64,000 bases of DNA from Trichormus sp. NMC-1 (lineage in GTDB: Bacteria > Cyanobacteriota > Cyanobacteriia > Cyanobacteriales > Nostocaceae): contig NZ_LZQD01000007.1 of the NCBI RefSeq assembly GCF_001858025.1, forward strand, positions 1-64,000. The letters are read 5' to 3'. The translations under genes were made by a program, and so were the position numbers. Below, piece by piece: positions 37,418-46,964 of the stretch. The notes under the pieces are model-generated. The model saw only the letters and a list, made by a program, of their open reading frames with translations, searched no databases and had not been told where the DNA came from. Position 1 is the stretch's first letter. Every line of letters begins with the position of its first letter.

Positions 37418-39016
37418 ATGTCAGACCCCAACATTGGTCGTTTACTCAGCAAACGCTACCAGCTTCAAGAGCTAATTGGGACTGGAGCAATGGGACGGGT
37501 TTATCGTGCTAAGGATATTTTGTTGGGAGGTGTACCCGTTGCTATTAAGTTTCTCGCCTTATCCATGCAAAACGAAAAAATGCGTTTGCAAGAACGTTTT
37601 GAGCGAGAAGCAAAAACCTGTGCCTTACTAGGTCAAAAAAGCATTCATATTGTCCGCGTGATGGACTATGGCGTAGATGAAAATAACACTCCATACTACG
37701 TAATGGAATACTTGCAAGGAAAAAGTCTCAGTACTGAAATCCGCGACCAAAATATCTCTGTATCTAGATTTCTCAGTATGGCTCGGCAAATTTGTCTGGG
37801 CTTGCAGTGCGCTCACAATGGTATCCCAGTCGATGGGGTAATTTGCCCAATTATCCATCGTGATATTAAGCCTAGCAATATGCTGGTGATTCAAGATGCC
37901 AGTTTTGGGGAATTAGTCAAGGTGTTAGACTTTGGAATTGCCAAGTTAATCATGTCGGATAGTGATCAGACGAAATTCTATTTGGGTACTCTGGCTTATT
38001 CTTCTCCAGAACAAATTGAGGGTAAGGAGTTAGATAATCGCTCGGATATTTATAGTTTGGGTGTGATGATGTTTGAGATGCTCACAGGTAAAATGCCACT
38101 GATGGCATCAACTCACACTTTTGGCGCATGGTATCAGGCTCATGTGTTTCAACAACCACTGTCATTTGCTCAAGTTAATCCTAAATTACAAATACCAAAG
38201 CCAGTCGAAGATTTGGTGATGAGTTGTTTAGCAAAAAAAGCCAGCGCGCGCCCTCAAAGAATCAATGATATCCTCACTGTCTTAGTAGCAGCAGAACAGG
38301 AGGACAGAATACGTAAAAAGAATAGTCAAAATCTGCCTTTAGTCAAACAAAGTTTCACAATTCATCCTGATATTGAACAAAAGACCAAATCTGAACAGCT
38401 TGTAACCCCAGCAATTGAAAAAAAAATCAAAACTGAACTGCGGTTATCCCCCATTAGCGATGAGATTGCTCGTCTCGCTTCTTGGCCAGCAAATAAACCA
38501 ATCGCTGATATTTTTTTTCCCCAAACTATCTATAATCATGGTGAAGCTTTACCAGCCTTGTGGGTGATGCTACCTCTACAAGAAATTCGTAAGCGCTTAG
38601 TCTGTACCCGCTACAATCAATTTCTTTTTATTTCCCTTCCTCACCCCATGTTGTTGTGGATTACAGTCATCTATAACCGCCAACATGGAGCTAAATGGTT
38701 ACCTTACTACATTGATCTCAAAACCACCTTTGGACAGGAGATCGTCCGCTTACTGCAATATACAGGTAATTATCGCTTGTTATTCTTTGCACGAGAGACA
38801 CCCAGTCGTTGTACTCATGTTCTACCTTCCAATATTGCCTCCAGTCAATGTGAGCGACTGCAAGAGTGGTTGCAAATGAGCAAGATATTGGCATCATCTA
38901 GGGACGCACAATACAGTAAGGAGTTACTCAAAAAAGAGTATGAAAAGATTAAACCGCTAATCCTAGCCAAGCTAGAAGCCATGGATACCGATTCACCATT
39001 TGATTTGTCTGGTTAA
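37418..39016 (+). CDS. Hanks-type Ser/Thr protein kinase
   Basis: A 532-residue kinase from ATG 37418 (MSDPNIGRLLSKRYQL), preferred over a TTG nine codons upstream. Kinase domain about 10-285: glycine loop GTGAMGRVYRAKD, Lys in VAIKFL, catalytic HRDIKPSNML, DFGIAKL and the activation-loop GTLAYSSPEQIEG. The C-terminal about 240 residues have no recognised domain and no obvious membrane span, with a middle linker of polar residues. A soluble cytosolic kinase is likely. Target unknown. Confidence 0.9.
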   Translation: MSDPNIGRLLSKRYQLQELIGTGAMGRVYRAKDILLGGVPVAIKFLALSMQNEKMRLQERFEREAKTCALLGQKSIHIVRVMDYGVDENNTPYYVMEYLQGKSLSTEIRDQNISVSRFLSMARQICLGLQCAHNGIPVDGVICPIIHRDIKPSNMLVIQDASFGELVKVLDFGIAKLIMSDSDQTKFYLGTLAYSSPEQIEGKELDNRSDIYSLGVMMFEMLTGKMPLMASTHTFGAWYQAHVFQQPLSFAQVNPKLQIPKPVEDLVMSCLAKKASARPQRINDILTVLVAAEQEDRIRKKNSQNLPLVKQSFTIHPDIEQKTKSEQLVTPAIEKKIKTELRLSPISDEIARLASWPANKPIADIFFPQTIYNHGEALPALWVMLPLQEIRKRLVCTRYNQFLFISLPHPMLLWITVIYNRQHGAKWLPYYIDLKTTFGQEIVRLLQYTGNYRLLFFARETPSRCTHVLPSNIASSQCERLQEWLQMSKILASSRDAQYSKELLKKEYEKIKPLILAKLEAMDTDSPFDLSG

Positions 39017-39607
39017 AGTTAATCTCATTATGTTACAAGAAATATATGTATTTTTAGAGCGCTCAATCCTAAAAAGTAAACTTTTATAAACAAAATATCT
39101 CAAGGTTAGGAAACTATAGTTATATAAATCTTGGAAGTGAAGAATACTATACCAGGAGTCAGGAGTCAGGAGTCAGGAGTAAAACCCTCTTGTAGTGCGA
39201 GTTTCATTATCAATTGATGTCCTAACCACCCTGTCCACGGCTATAAATATCTAATCCAGTATGATTCTAGTATAGAAGCTGAGAATTTATACTAAAGATA
39301 TACATAAAGCTAATGTACAAAAAGTTGTGAAAGTTTATTTAGCCAAATAACCGGATCGTTGCTGCGTCAAATACGCCAATCTAATGTAAAGGCTAATTAT
39401 TGATTTGAGTGAGCAACTGACAACCTACGCTCTAAAAGACTATTGAACGTTTGATCGCAGTGCGAATTAATTTACTGATACAAGTTTTTGGATTCAAGAA
39501 AGTAGCAATCGCTGATCGAAGTTGACGCCCCAGCATCCCCAGCTGTTTTCCTCCCTGGAACCTAGCAAGAGAAGGAGGTCGCCCACTGCGACACAAGAAT
39601 ATTTACT
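39017..39607. repeat. Spacer with dispersed repeat copy B
   Basis: Bases 39153-39244 are the inverted copy of the repeat at 16138-16216, preceded by about four AGGAGTC heptamers. The remaining bases show no gene. A GTCGC-CCACT-GCGAC hairpin at about 39578-39592, just downstream of nblA, could help terminate the nblA transcript. Confidence 0.7.
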
Positions 39608-39805
39608 CTATGCCATAGTGGAGCCGGGATCTAGTCCCCACTGATGCTTGAGAAGTTCTTTATAGGTTGCCTCCCGCACAACCATTTGCTCATAAAGCCT
39701 AACTAAAAAGTCTTGGGCTTGTTCATGGCTCATGTGCTGAACTTGTGTAGCAAATGAGCGGATGTTAAATTGCTGTTCTAAGGAAAGCTCAACTGGTTGA
39801 TTCAT
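39608..39805 (-). CDS. nblA: Phycobilisome degradation protein NblA
   Basis: Encodes 65 residues from ATG 39805 (MNQPVELSLEQQFNIRSFATQVQHM). A longer frame opening at 39892 gives a non-homologous leader and is unlikely. NblA is a small helical adaptor that triggers proteolytic dismantling of phycobilisomes during nitrogen or sulphur starvation. The conserved helix QVQHMSHEQAQDFLVRLYEQMVVREATYKELLKHQWG is present. The upstream region is long (to 40381) and probably carries starvation-responsive promoter elements, one candidate being the ATACTGTCCCAAGTAT-like dyad at about 39872-39887 on the minus strand. No clear NtcA site was found by eye. Confidence 0.92.
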   Translation of the reverse strand: MNQPVELSLEQQFNIRSFATQVQHMSHEQAQDFLVRLYEQMVVREATYKELLKHQWGLDPGSTMA

Positions 39806-40381
39806 AGTTAAAACCAAAAAACAACGCCTAAAAGTGATATTGCTTACATAAGAGCCAAAGGGATCATACTTGGGACAGTATATGCCTGACATTTGTTGAT
39901 CCGTATTAAGAAAGATAACAATTGTTTGACAAAAAGCCTTGTTCCCTAAGATTGGTTTTTATGCTGATATATTTTGAACCTAGACATACTAATCTACAAC
40001 TCAAGTCTGCTAAGTTATATTTCGAGTAAATAAACTAGCGTTACAACTCAAGTGGGCTTTAGCATGGGCTTAGGGTTGGCTTAATTACTCTCCTTACAGT
40101 TAAGACTGGCAAGGGTGAAAGGTGCGAGATGTTTATTTTTGAGATTATGTAAATTTAGCCTCGTCAGGTAAATTTAGAGGTTAAAGATATTTTTATCAAT
40201 TTGTAAATAAGAAAAATGCTCAAATTGAACAAAATGTTGAGTATATTTACTCGATTTGTCAATGGTCATTGGTAATTTGTCGGTAATTTGTCAATTGTTG
40301 ATAATTTAACCATTGACTGAAAATGGGGGAAATCGTATCAGTCCCTCATTTCCAATGACCAATGACTATTGAGCAATGAAA
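39806..40381. promoter_or_regulatory. nblA upstream region
   Basis: A long 576-base leader/promoter region for a starvation-regulated gene. It contains an imperfect dyad (minus strand, about 39871-39890: ATACT-6-AGTAT) that could be an operator. Near 40345-40380, AATGACC-type heptamers appear next to the following gene. No other gene was seen. Confidence 0.3.
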
Positions 40382-41116
40382 TTAAGAATTGGACTCTACA
40401 GCAACAAGGACGATGGTGATATTGTCGTGACCACCTTCTTCCTTAGCAGCTTCAACTAGAGAGAAGGCTGCTTTATCTAACCAAGGTGTATCTTGGAGGT
40501 AGCTTCCAATCTTTTGGTCAACAAGTTCCTCTGTGAGTCCATCACTACATAACAACAAGCGATCGCCAACTTTAAGTTCTAGTGGTTGTACATCAACATG
40601 ATGCACATCTTCACGCCCCAAACAGCGGGATAAAACATGGCGATAGGGATGCAACCTAGCTTCATCGACAGAGAGATCACCAATTTTGATTGCTCTGGCT
40701 ATCCAAGTATGGTCTTCTGTGATTTGTTGTAGTTGCGAGTCACGAAAGCGGTATAATCTCGAATCTCCGATGTGAGCGCACCAAGGTTGTTCTTGTGAAG
40801 GAAACAGTACGACTACAGCCGTTGTCCCCATGTCAGACCGTTCAGGGTGATTTTGCTGATCCTGCAAAATAGCTGCATTAGCTGCCAACAAAGCTTGTTC
40901 TAATAATTCTGGTGCAGATTGGGAAGATTGCCAATGTGCTGCCAAATAAGCCTGAATTTCCTGGGTAGCAATGCGACTAGCTTCTTCACCGCCTGCATGA
41001 CCACCCATCCCATCAGCAACTATGAAAAATCGCCCTTCTGGGTCTATGTGGTAAGCATCTTGATTATTAGAACGAATAAGTCCCGGATCGGTACAACCGG
41101 TAAAGTTAAGTTTCAT
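40382..41116 (-). CDS. PP2C-family protein phosphatase
   Basis: About 244 residues from ATG 41116 (MKLNFTGCTDPGLIRSNNQDAYHI), preferred over the ATG at 41134. The enzyme is a metal-dependent Ser/Thr phosphatase. Metal motifs are NNQDA, VADGMGGHAGGEEAS, RSDMGTTAVVVL, IGDSRLYRFRD, CSDGLTEEL and EGGHDNITIVLV. It begins 18 bases after the ABC1-kinase stop (on the minus strand, downstream) and is probably in one transcript with it. A phosphatase next to an atypical kinase suggests one signalling unit. Confidence 0.92.
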   Translation of the reverse strand: MKLNFTGCTDPGLIRSNNQDAYHIDPEGRFFIVADGMGGHAGGEEASRIATQEIQAYLAAHWQSSQSAPELLEQALLAANAAILQDQQNHPERSDMGTTAVVVLFPSQEQPWCAHIGDSRLYRFRDSQLQQITEDHTWIARAIKIGDLSVDEARLHPYRHVLSRCLGREDVHHVDVQPLELKVGDRLLLCSDGLTEELVDQKIGSYLQDTPWLDKAAFSLVEAAKEEGGHDNITIVLVAVESNS

Positions 41117-41134
41117 AAATTTTTTTGGAAACAA

Positions 41135-42820
41135 TTAATACATACGATCATAACGGTCGAGGCGTAAAAGCAAACGAATTAGTATGACTGAGACTGCTGC
41201 TGCTATCAAACCAGCCAGAATTGCCAACCATAGTTCATGATTCACTAATAGAATCGTAGCGGAAAGTGTAAATCCACTGATTATTAGAGCGTAGCTTGTT
41301 CCTAGTTGAATGTTACTCTGCCTGCGTAGCAATCGTTCTGTTTCTACAGAGCGAACCCGCACGCGGATATCTCCACGTTCTAGTTTATCTAGTGTATCCT
41401 CTAATCTTCGTGGTAATCCTAAGGCGGTACTACTGACTTGCACTGCTTGACGACTTAATTCATTCAAGAAACTATTCCCCTCTGAGCTATTGTTGTCGGT
41501 AATCAGCTGCATTGCATAGGGCTGGGCAACTTCCATAAAATTAAATTCTGGATCTAGTCCCTTGCCTACCCCCTCTAGGGTAGAAAAAGCCCGCATCACA
41601 AAGGTAAAAGTTGCAGGAAATCTAAATGGTTGATCGTAAGCTATTTGGTAAAGGTCTTCACTAATAGCGGCAACTGATTGATTTTCAAAGGGCTTATCCA
41701 TGAAATTGTCCAGCATATACTGGACAGAACGTCGTACAGGCCCCATATCGTCTGTTGGTGCGATCGCACCCAAATCTATGAGAGACTGAACCACACGATC
41801 GCCATCTTTTTGAGCGATACCAAACAGCGTTTCCATGAGTCCTTCGCGGACATTGGATTTAATCCGCCCCATCATCCCGAAATCATAGAAAATCAAAGCC
41901 CCATCTGGGCTAACTGCTAGATTACCAGGGTGGGGATCGGCGTGGAAGAAACCATTATTAAGTAGCTGGTGTAAGTAAGCTTGAGCGCCATAACGAGCGA
42001 TCGCTTTTCTATCTACACCCGCAGCCTCTAAAGCTTCATATTGGCTAACTTTAATCCCTGGAACATACTCCAAAGTAATGATTTTAGAGGTGGTATAACG
42101 CCAGTAAACCCGTGGAACCTTCACCCAGTCATAAGTACGAAAGTTGCGGCGAAAAGTATCTGCATTGCGACCTTCATTGAGATAATCGATTTCTTCCCAA
42201 AGAATGCGACAACATTCTTCATAAATGCCCATCCAATCTCTTCCCCGTCCCCATTTGGGATGGCCTTGAAAATAACGAGCAATACCTTTGAGAATTTGCA
42301 AATCGATTTCAAACAACTTCTTCAGTCCAGGACGCTGCACCTTGACAACTACTGATTCCCCAGAATGTAACACAGCCTTGTGAACTTGCCCCAAACTAGC
42401 AGCAGCTAGGGGAATCGGTTCAAAACTCCCGAAGAGTTCGGGAATTTTTTTACTAAGTTCTTGCTCAATAATCGCTTCTACTTGTTCATAGCTGAATGCT
42501 GGTACTCTATCTTGTAGCTTAGATAGTTCTTCCACGTATTCACCAGGGAAGATATCCGCGCGGGTAGAAAACAATTGCCCTACTTTAATAAAAGTCGGAC
42601 CTAAGTCCAAAAACGTATTTCTAATCCAGATCGCTTGGGCTTTGCGTCTAGCAGCTTGCTTCAACTCAGTCACACCGCCAGGGTAACTCCAAGCTTTGTT
42701 AAAGCGCCACAGTTTAAACATTAAGGTCAATACAAAAGACCAAATGTCTATAAAGCGCCTTTTTCTAGAATAGCTTTCACGATTCCAACGGTATGCCTTA
42801 TCTGAGTAACCTTGTTCCAT
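41135..42820 (-). CDS. ABC1/UbiB-family atypical kinase
   Basis: About 561 residues from ATG 42820 (MEQGYSDKAYRWNRESYS), preferred over a frame 29 codons longer. ABC1K proteins are kinase-like ATPases involved in quinone (ubiquinone/plastoquinone/tocopherol) metabolism. Motifs are GPTFIKVGQLFSTRADIFP (KxGQ), ASLGQVHKAVL (A-rich loop), VVKVQRPGL, NGFFHADPHPGNLAVS (catalytic) and DFGMMGR. The C-terminus has two membrane spans (LIISGFTLSATILLV, ILAGLIAAAVSVILIRLLL), so it is membrane-anchored, probably thylakoid. Several paralogues occur in cyanobacteria. Which quinone step it supports is unknown. Confidence 0.9.
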   Translation of the reverse strand: MEQGYSDKAYRWNRESYSRKRRFIDIWSFVLTLMFKLWRFNKAWSYPGGVTELKQAARRKAQAIWIRNTFLDLGPTFIKVGQLFSTRADIFPGEYVEELSKLQDRVPAFSYEQVEAIIEQELSKKIPELFGSFEPIPLAAASLGQVHKAVLHSGESVVVKVQRPGLKKLFEIDLQILKGIARYFQGHPKWGRGRDWMGIYEECCRILWEEIDYLNEGRNADTFRRNFRTYDWVKVPRVYWRYTTSKIITLEYVPGIKVSQYEALEAAGVDRKAIARYGAQAYLHQLLNNGFFHADPHPGNLAVSPDGALIFYDFGMMGRIKSNVREGLMETLFGIAQKDGDRVVQSLIDLGAIAPTDDMGPVRRSVQYMLDNFMDKPFENQSVAAISEDLYQIAYDQPFRFPATFTFVMRAFSTLEGVGKGLDPEFNFMEVAQPYAMQLITDNNSSEGNSFLNELSRQAVQVSSTALGLPRRLEDTLDKLERGDIRVRVRSVETERLLRRQSNIQLGTSYALIISGFTLSATILLVNHELWLAILAGLIAAAVSVILIRLLLRLDRYDRMY

Positions 42821-42994
42821 ATTTTTCGCGTACCGTTGGGTTTTAACCGAATATCCCGTAAAAAAAGACACTCTGAATTTTAAACTCTTTTTATCAACTT
42901 TGAGCAAAAGCCAATGAAGGGTTAACTGGGGACTGGTGATTGGAGACTAGAAAAAATTCTTGCCAATTGCCAATTACCTTTTTCCCAGTTACTC

Positions 42995-43318
42995 CTATTT
43001 TGAACTGGTACGATATTTTTGCAGTTCAGTTCGCAACAAGGCAATTTCTGCCCGTAATTCATCGATATCTGCTTGCAAGTCACCTGAACCTGAACCAGTG
43101 GGAGTAGTACCTGTGGTTGTACCAGTTTGCGCCGCTTCAGCCGCCCGATTAGCTCGTGCTATAACTTCATCTGTAAACTGGCGCAGCTGTTCTCTGGCTT
43201 CGGCATCAAATTTGCCCAATTCACTCAAAGCATCGGTCAAAGCGACCTCTACCCGCTCATTAATCACTTCAGCTACTGCTCTGCCTACAAAAAAGGCTTG
43301 CACAAGGGGATTACTCAT
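42995..43318 (-). CDS. Conserved cyanobacterial coiled-coil protein
   Basis: A 107-residue small protein starting MSNPLVQAFFVGRAVAEVINERVEVALTDALSELGKFD. The first half is a mostly helical conserved segment, followed by a Thr/Gly linker (TGTTTGTTPTGSGSG) and a short coiled coil (DIDELRAEIALLRTELQKYR). It resembles a conserved family found across cyanobacteria and plastids (I recall DUF6825, but this is not verified). No enzymatic motif is seen. Function unknown. Confidence 0.75.
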   Translation of the reverse strand: MSNPLVQAFFVGRAVAEVINERVEVALTDALSELGKFDAEAREQLRQFTDEVIARANRAAEAAQTGTTTGTTPTGSGSGDLQADIDELRAEIALLRTELQKYRTSSK

Positions 43319-43470
43319 AAATTTTTGTAAAGTTGCTCCGCAAGAAAATTATAGCTTGCCTGGATACGGGAATGCTTCTCTCTGTGAGTTTTGAGTGGGA
43401 GCAACTTGCTCAAATCCACATCTAGCAGTTGCTAGATAGGTTAGGACACAATACTGAAGGTCTGGAACTA

Positions 43471-44475
43471 TTAAATTCCTGAAACCTTACCACTACCGAT
43501 AAAATACAACAACGCCATCCGCACCGCTACACCGCTGGTAACTTGCGATTGAATTAAACTAAATTCAGGATCATCCATTAAATCAGAACTAATTTCTACA
43601 CCCCGGTTAACTGGCCCTGGATGCAAAACTTTAACGTTTGGTTTACAGAGTTTTAACTTGGCGCGAGTAATGCCAAATAGTTGATGATATTCTCTTAAAC
43701 TGGGTAGTAAATGCGCTGTCATGCGTTCTTTTTGTAAACGCAAAGTCATGACAAAATCAGCATTTTCCAAAGCAGGTTCTAGTTGCCAATGGGTAAATAA
43801 CCGTTGAGAATTTTCTGTGGCTCCTAAATATTCAGCAAAGAATTTAGGTAATAATGTGGGAGGTGCGGCTAGATGGACTTCTGCACCACTGGCAATTAAA
43901 CTCCAAATATTAGAACGGGCTACACGAGAATGTAAAATATCCCCAACAATAGCAATTTTTTTACCCGCTAATAATTCGATGCGGGGTTGTGCAGGGTCAA
44001 TTAAGCTAGAAATAGTAAATAAATCAAGTAATCCTTGAGATGGATGTTCATGTTGTCCATCACCAGCATTGAGGACGCTAACTTTTACACCTAAACGATC
44101 CATTTCTTGTGCGATCGCTTGGGGAACTCCTGCATCTTTATGGCGTATAACCATAATATCAGTTCCCATTGCCAAATAAGTCTTCGCTGTATCCAGAATT
44201 GTCTCTCCCTTTGTCATGGAAGATGTAGCAGCAGCAAAGTTTAATGTATCGGCACTTAGTCTTTTGGCCGCAATTTCAAAACTGCTGCGAGTGCGGGTAG
44301 AAGGTTCAAAAAATAAATTTGCTACCACTTGTCCCTGTAAAGTTGGGACTTTCTTTGTGCGTCGTGATAGTACTTCTTGAAACGAGGCCGCAGTTTGTAA
44401 AACGGCGTTATATTCAGCCGTTGTGAAGTCAGCTAAGGAAAGAATGTGATGACGATTCCAGGTAGTAGTAGGCAT
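43471..44475 (-). CDS. pyrB: Aspartate carbamoyltransferase PyrB
   Basis: A 334-residue enzyme of pyrimidine synthesis that joins carbamoyl phosphate to aspartate. The carbamoyl-phosphate loop STRTRSSFE (residues 59-67), the [12 protein letters not shown] motif and the aspartate-binding [11 protein letters not shown] segment near the C-terminus are present. Length is a little above the 306-310 of enteric enzymes, as usual in cyanobacteria. Single gene, no pyrI, which is normal. Confidence 0.96.
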   Translation of the reverse strand: MPTTTWNRHHILSLADFTTAEYNAVLQTAASFQEVLSRRTKKVPTLQGQVVANLFFEPSTRTRSSFEIAAKRLSADTLNFAAATSSMTKGETILDTAKTYLAMGTDIMVIRHKDAGVPQAIAQEMDRLGVKVSVLNAGDGQHEHPSQGLLDLFTISSLIDPAQPRIELLAGKKIAIVGDILHSRVARSNIWSLIASGAEVHLAAPPTLLPKFFAEYLGATENSQRLFTHWQLEPALENADFVMTLRLQKERMTAHLLPSLREYHQLFGITRAKLKLCKPNVKVLHPGPVNRGVEISSDLMDDPEFSLIQSQVTSGVAVRMALLYFIGSGKVSGI

Positions 44476-44705
44476 AAATGGCTATTAGTTCTCGGAGTAG
44501 AGGCGCGTTAGCCGAAGGCTTTAGGGCTGCTATTGCTCGCACCTCTACAGCTTTTTAATTTAGTTGGCAGCCAAAATAATAGCACCTGTCTTTGTATCCA
44601 ATTGACACCTGTGAAGGTTAATGGTAAACAGATGGCGCGAAAAAAATGTTTAAAGTTACACAATTTTGCTATTTGTCTAGAAGATTCAAACACAGTTGCT
44701 ATAAC

Positions 44706-45026
44706 TTAAATATGCTTCTCAACAGCAGTAGTATAATCTTCGTAAGGTACAACGCCCACTATATTTTCTACCACTTCTCCACCTTTAAAAATTAATACCG
44801 CCGGAATACTTTTGACTCCATACTTTCTGGCGTTAACTTTATTTTTATCGATGTCGATTTTCAGAACTTTAACGCGACCTTGATATGCTTCAGCCAGTTG
44901 TTCTATTAAAGCAGAAATTTTCCGACAAGGGCCACACCAAGGAGCCGTAAAATCAATGACAAATATTGGTTCTGATTCTAGAAGTATATCGAATTCGCTG
45001 TCTTCAATTTGGGATACTGTAGTCAT
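44706..45026 (-). CDS. Thioredoxin
   Basis: A 106-residue thioredoxin-fold protein with active site WCGPC (residues 30-34). The cis-proline motif is KSIPAVLIFKGGEVV. It reduces target disulphides, probably in the cytosol. Differences from m-type (the YxxxxW core) suggest one of the accessory cyanobacterial thioredoxins. No partner reductase nearby. Confidence 0.9.
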   Translation of the reverse strand: MTTVSQIEDSEFDILLESEPIFVIDFTAPWCGPCRKISALIEQLAEAYQGRVKVLKIDIDKNKVNARKYGVKSIPAVLIFKGGEVVENIVGVVPYEDYTTAVEKHI

Positions 45027-45246
45027 GGTTATTCCGGAAAGAGAAGTTAGTAATTTTGTTAATCAGGGACCGATGTTAAGCTAAAAAGTGCAATTTTGTC
45101 AAGTTTTGGCAGTTTAAAGACAGCGATTGTACTTTTTCGAGAGCTAGGCAATTTGATTATCTCTTGCTGTGTTGTAGGAGGCAATTAAACTGTTAATAAT
45201 CTCTCCAAAAAACTCAGCATTTATCAGCTTTTGGGAGAGATTTTGA

Positions 45247-46596
45247 TTAAGGTTGTAAATGAAAAATATTTAAAGCAATAGAAATCATACTGAGGAAAGT
45301 TAAAAAGCCAATTGTATCCAGGAGTGTGGTTACTAACGGACCACTCATTAAAGCTGGATCTAGTTTGAGATGCCTTAAACCCATTGGTAGCAAAGTTCCT
45401 AGAGTAACAGCCACCATTGTATTAGTGGCCATAACTGCCCCGGCAATCAAAGCTACCCATCGTTCTTGGGGTTTAGCCCAAATTAGGGAAAGGGCAATCA
45501 TCGTTATCCCTAAAGCTACTGCTGTTCCTAAACCGGCTAAAAGTTCTTTGCGGAGAATTTTTCCAGTATCTTCGGGTGTGACTTCACCTACACCTAAACC
45601 GCGAATGGTGACTGTGAGGGCTTGTATACCAACAGTTCCGCCTGTGTTAGAAAATATGGGCATGATCACAGCCAGGACTGGTACAGCAGCGATGACTTGT
45701 TGAAAAGGAGCGATCGCACTGGCAGCACCAATATACAATCCCATAATCCCCAATAACCAAGGCAACCGTTTACGAATCGTGATGTGTGCGGGAGATAAAG
45801 CTTCTTCATCACCACTTACCCCTGCCAATTTTTGGATATCTTCTGTGGCTTCTTCTTCTAAAATATCGACGACATCATCAATCGTAATAATACCGACTAA
45901 TCTATCTTCCCTGTCAACTACAGGCATAGCGATTAAGTCGTAACGCTGCATAATGCGGGCGACTTCTTCCTGTGAGGTTTCTGTTCTGACTTTGACAACG
46001 TGGGAACTAGCAATATCTTTAATTAAGACATCGGGAAAAGTAAATAACAGCTGACGCAAAGAAACAACACTGACTAAAGTACGGTTATCATCTGTGACGT
46101 AGGCATAATAAATTGTTTCCTTATCTTCGTCTTGCAGGCGGATTTTACTTAAGGCTTCACCTACAGTTAATCCTCGTCGCAACCGCACATATTCAGTTGT
46201 CATTACCCGCCCAGCAGTGCCTTCTGCATAGCCGAGAATCGTTGCTGTTGCTTGTCTTTGTTCTGGACTGAGTTGTTGTAATAGCCGTTTAACTACTCCT
46301 GCTGGTAGTTCATCAAATAATTCTGCTCTTTCATCAGGACTCATTTCTTCCACTAGATGTACCACTTGGACATCATGGAGAGAATTAATTAGTTCTTCTT
46401 GTACTTCTGTAGGTAGATATTCAAAGACATCTATTGCTTGATCTTTGTTGAGTAACCGGAAAGCGATCGCTCGCTGTTGTTCAGGTAATTGTGAGATGTA
46501 TTCCCCCACATCCACAGGTTGTAAACAGTTTAAATCACATTTCAATTGGTTTAAGTCAGCAATGTCTAAGGAATTGCGAACGTCTTGTGTCAGCAT
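45247..46596 (-). CDS. mgtE: Magnesium transporter MgtE
   Basis: A 449-residue Mg2+ channel/transporter. N-terminal helical MgtE_N domain (about 30-130: ELINSLHDVQVVHLVEEMSPDERAELFDELPAGVVKRLLQQLSPEQRQ), then two CBS domains (about 135-255: LIKDIASSHVVKVRTETSQEEVARIM, LIAMPVVDREDRLVGIITIDDVVDILEEE) that sense cytosolic Mg2+, then five membrane spans. It is a single gene. The leader carries a hairpin that hides the ribosome binding site (46604-46657). A 340-base segment (residues about 40-153) is repeated at 49387-49726. Confidence 0.96.
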   Translation of the reverse strand: MLTQDVRNSLDIADLNQLKCDLNCLQPVDVGEYISQLPEQQRAIAFRLLNKDQAIDVFEYLPTEVQEELINSLHDVQVVHLVEEMSPDERAELFDELPAGVVKRLLQQLSPEQRQATATILGYAEGTAGRVMTTEYVRLRRGLTVGEALSKIRLQDEDKETIYYAYVTDDNRTLVSVVSLRQLLFTFPDVLIKDIASSHVVKVRTETSQEEVARIMQRYDLIAMPVVDREDRLVGIITIDDVVDILEEEATEDIQKLAGVSGDEEALSPAHITIRKRLPWLLGIMGLYIGAASAIAPFQQVIAAVPVLAVIMPIFSNTGGTVGIQALTVTIRGLGVGEVTPEDTGKILRKELLAGLGTAVALGITMIALSLIWAKPQERWVALIAGAVMATNTMVAVTLGTLLPMGLRHLKLDPALMSGPLVTTLLDTIGFLTFLSMISIALNIFHLQP

Positions 46597-46964
46597 TATA
46601 AATACCTCCTATAGTCTCCCCCGCGCCGGGAGACTATCTCGCCAGCTTAGAGGAGGTTGCTACTGCCATCTGGTGGACATTTGTCCATAAAATCTCAACA
46701 ACTCAATATCGATAATTTAATCAAGGCATTGTCAGTTTATCATCCTAACCCAGAATGGTTTTCTCGGATAGATGTCTGATACTAATACTCATGCTAGTAG
46801 TACTTTACACGAGAATGGCTTTTGCTACCTTGATTTCTGTTTAATTTAGAAATTTAACTATTGTGATCATCTGTGTCAAGTCTATCAGCCTATTTACTGT
46901 CAAACTTCACATAGATTCGTAGAGAGTTTACTGTAATTAAGTGATTACCAAATACCATTAATTT
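46597..46964. other. Spacer with mgtE leader and mtnC downstream region
   Basis: 368 bases. The 46604-46657 stretch is the SD-hiding hairpin. Beyond it no gene was recognised. The mtnC gene ends at 46965. Confidence 0.4.
46604..46657 (-). promoter_or_regulatory. mgtE leader hairpin that sequesters the Shine-Dalgarno
   Basis: In mRNA order (minus strand): ACCTCCT, a 13-14-base bulge, ATAGTCTCCC, a 7-base loop, GGGAGACTAT, then AGGAGGT, followed 7 bases later by the ATG. The 10-base inner stem is perfect (46611-46620 with 46628-46637), and the outer ACCTCCT/AGGAGGT (46604-46610 with 46651-46657) pairs the ribosome binding site. This suggests translational control of mgtE, possibly by Mg2+. It does not match the published M-box motif as I remember it. 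Confidence 0.55.

Noticed and set aside
44508-44693. A 61-residue frame between pyrB and thioredoxin
   Set aside because: It overlaps a dispersed repeat-like segment and gives a low-complexity sequence with no support.
46597-46720. The mgtE leader as a known M-box
   Set aside because: The remembered M-box core sequence is absent; only the hairpin that covers the SD is supported.
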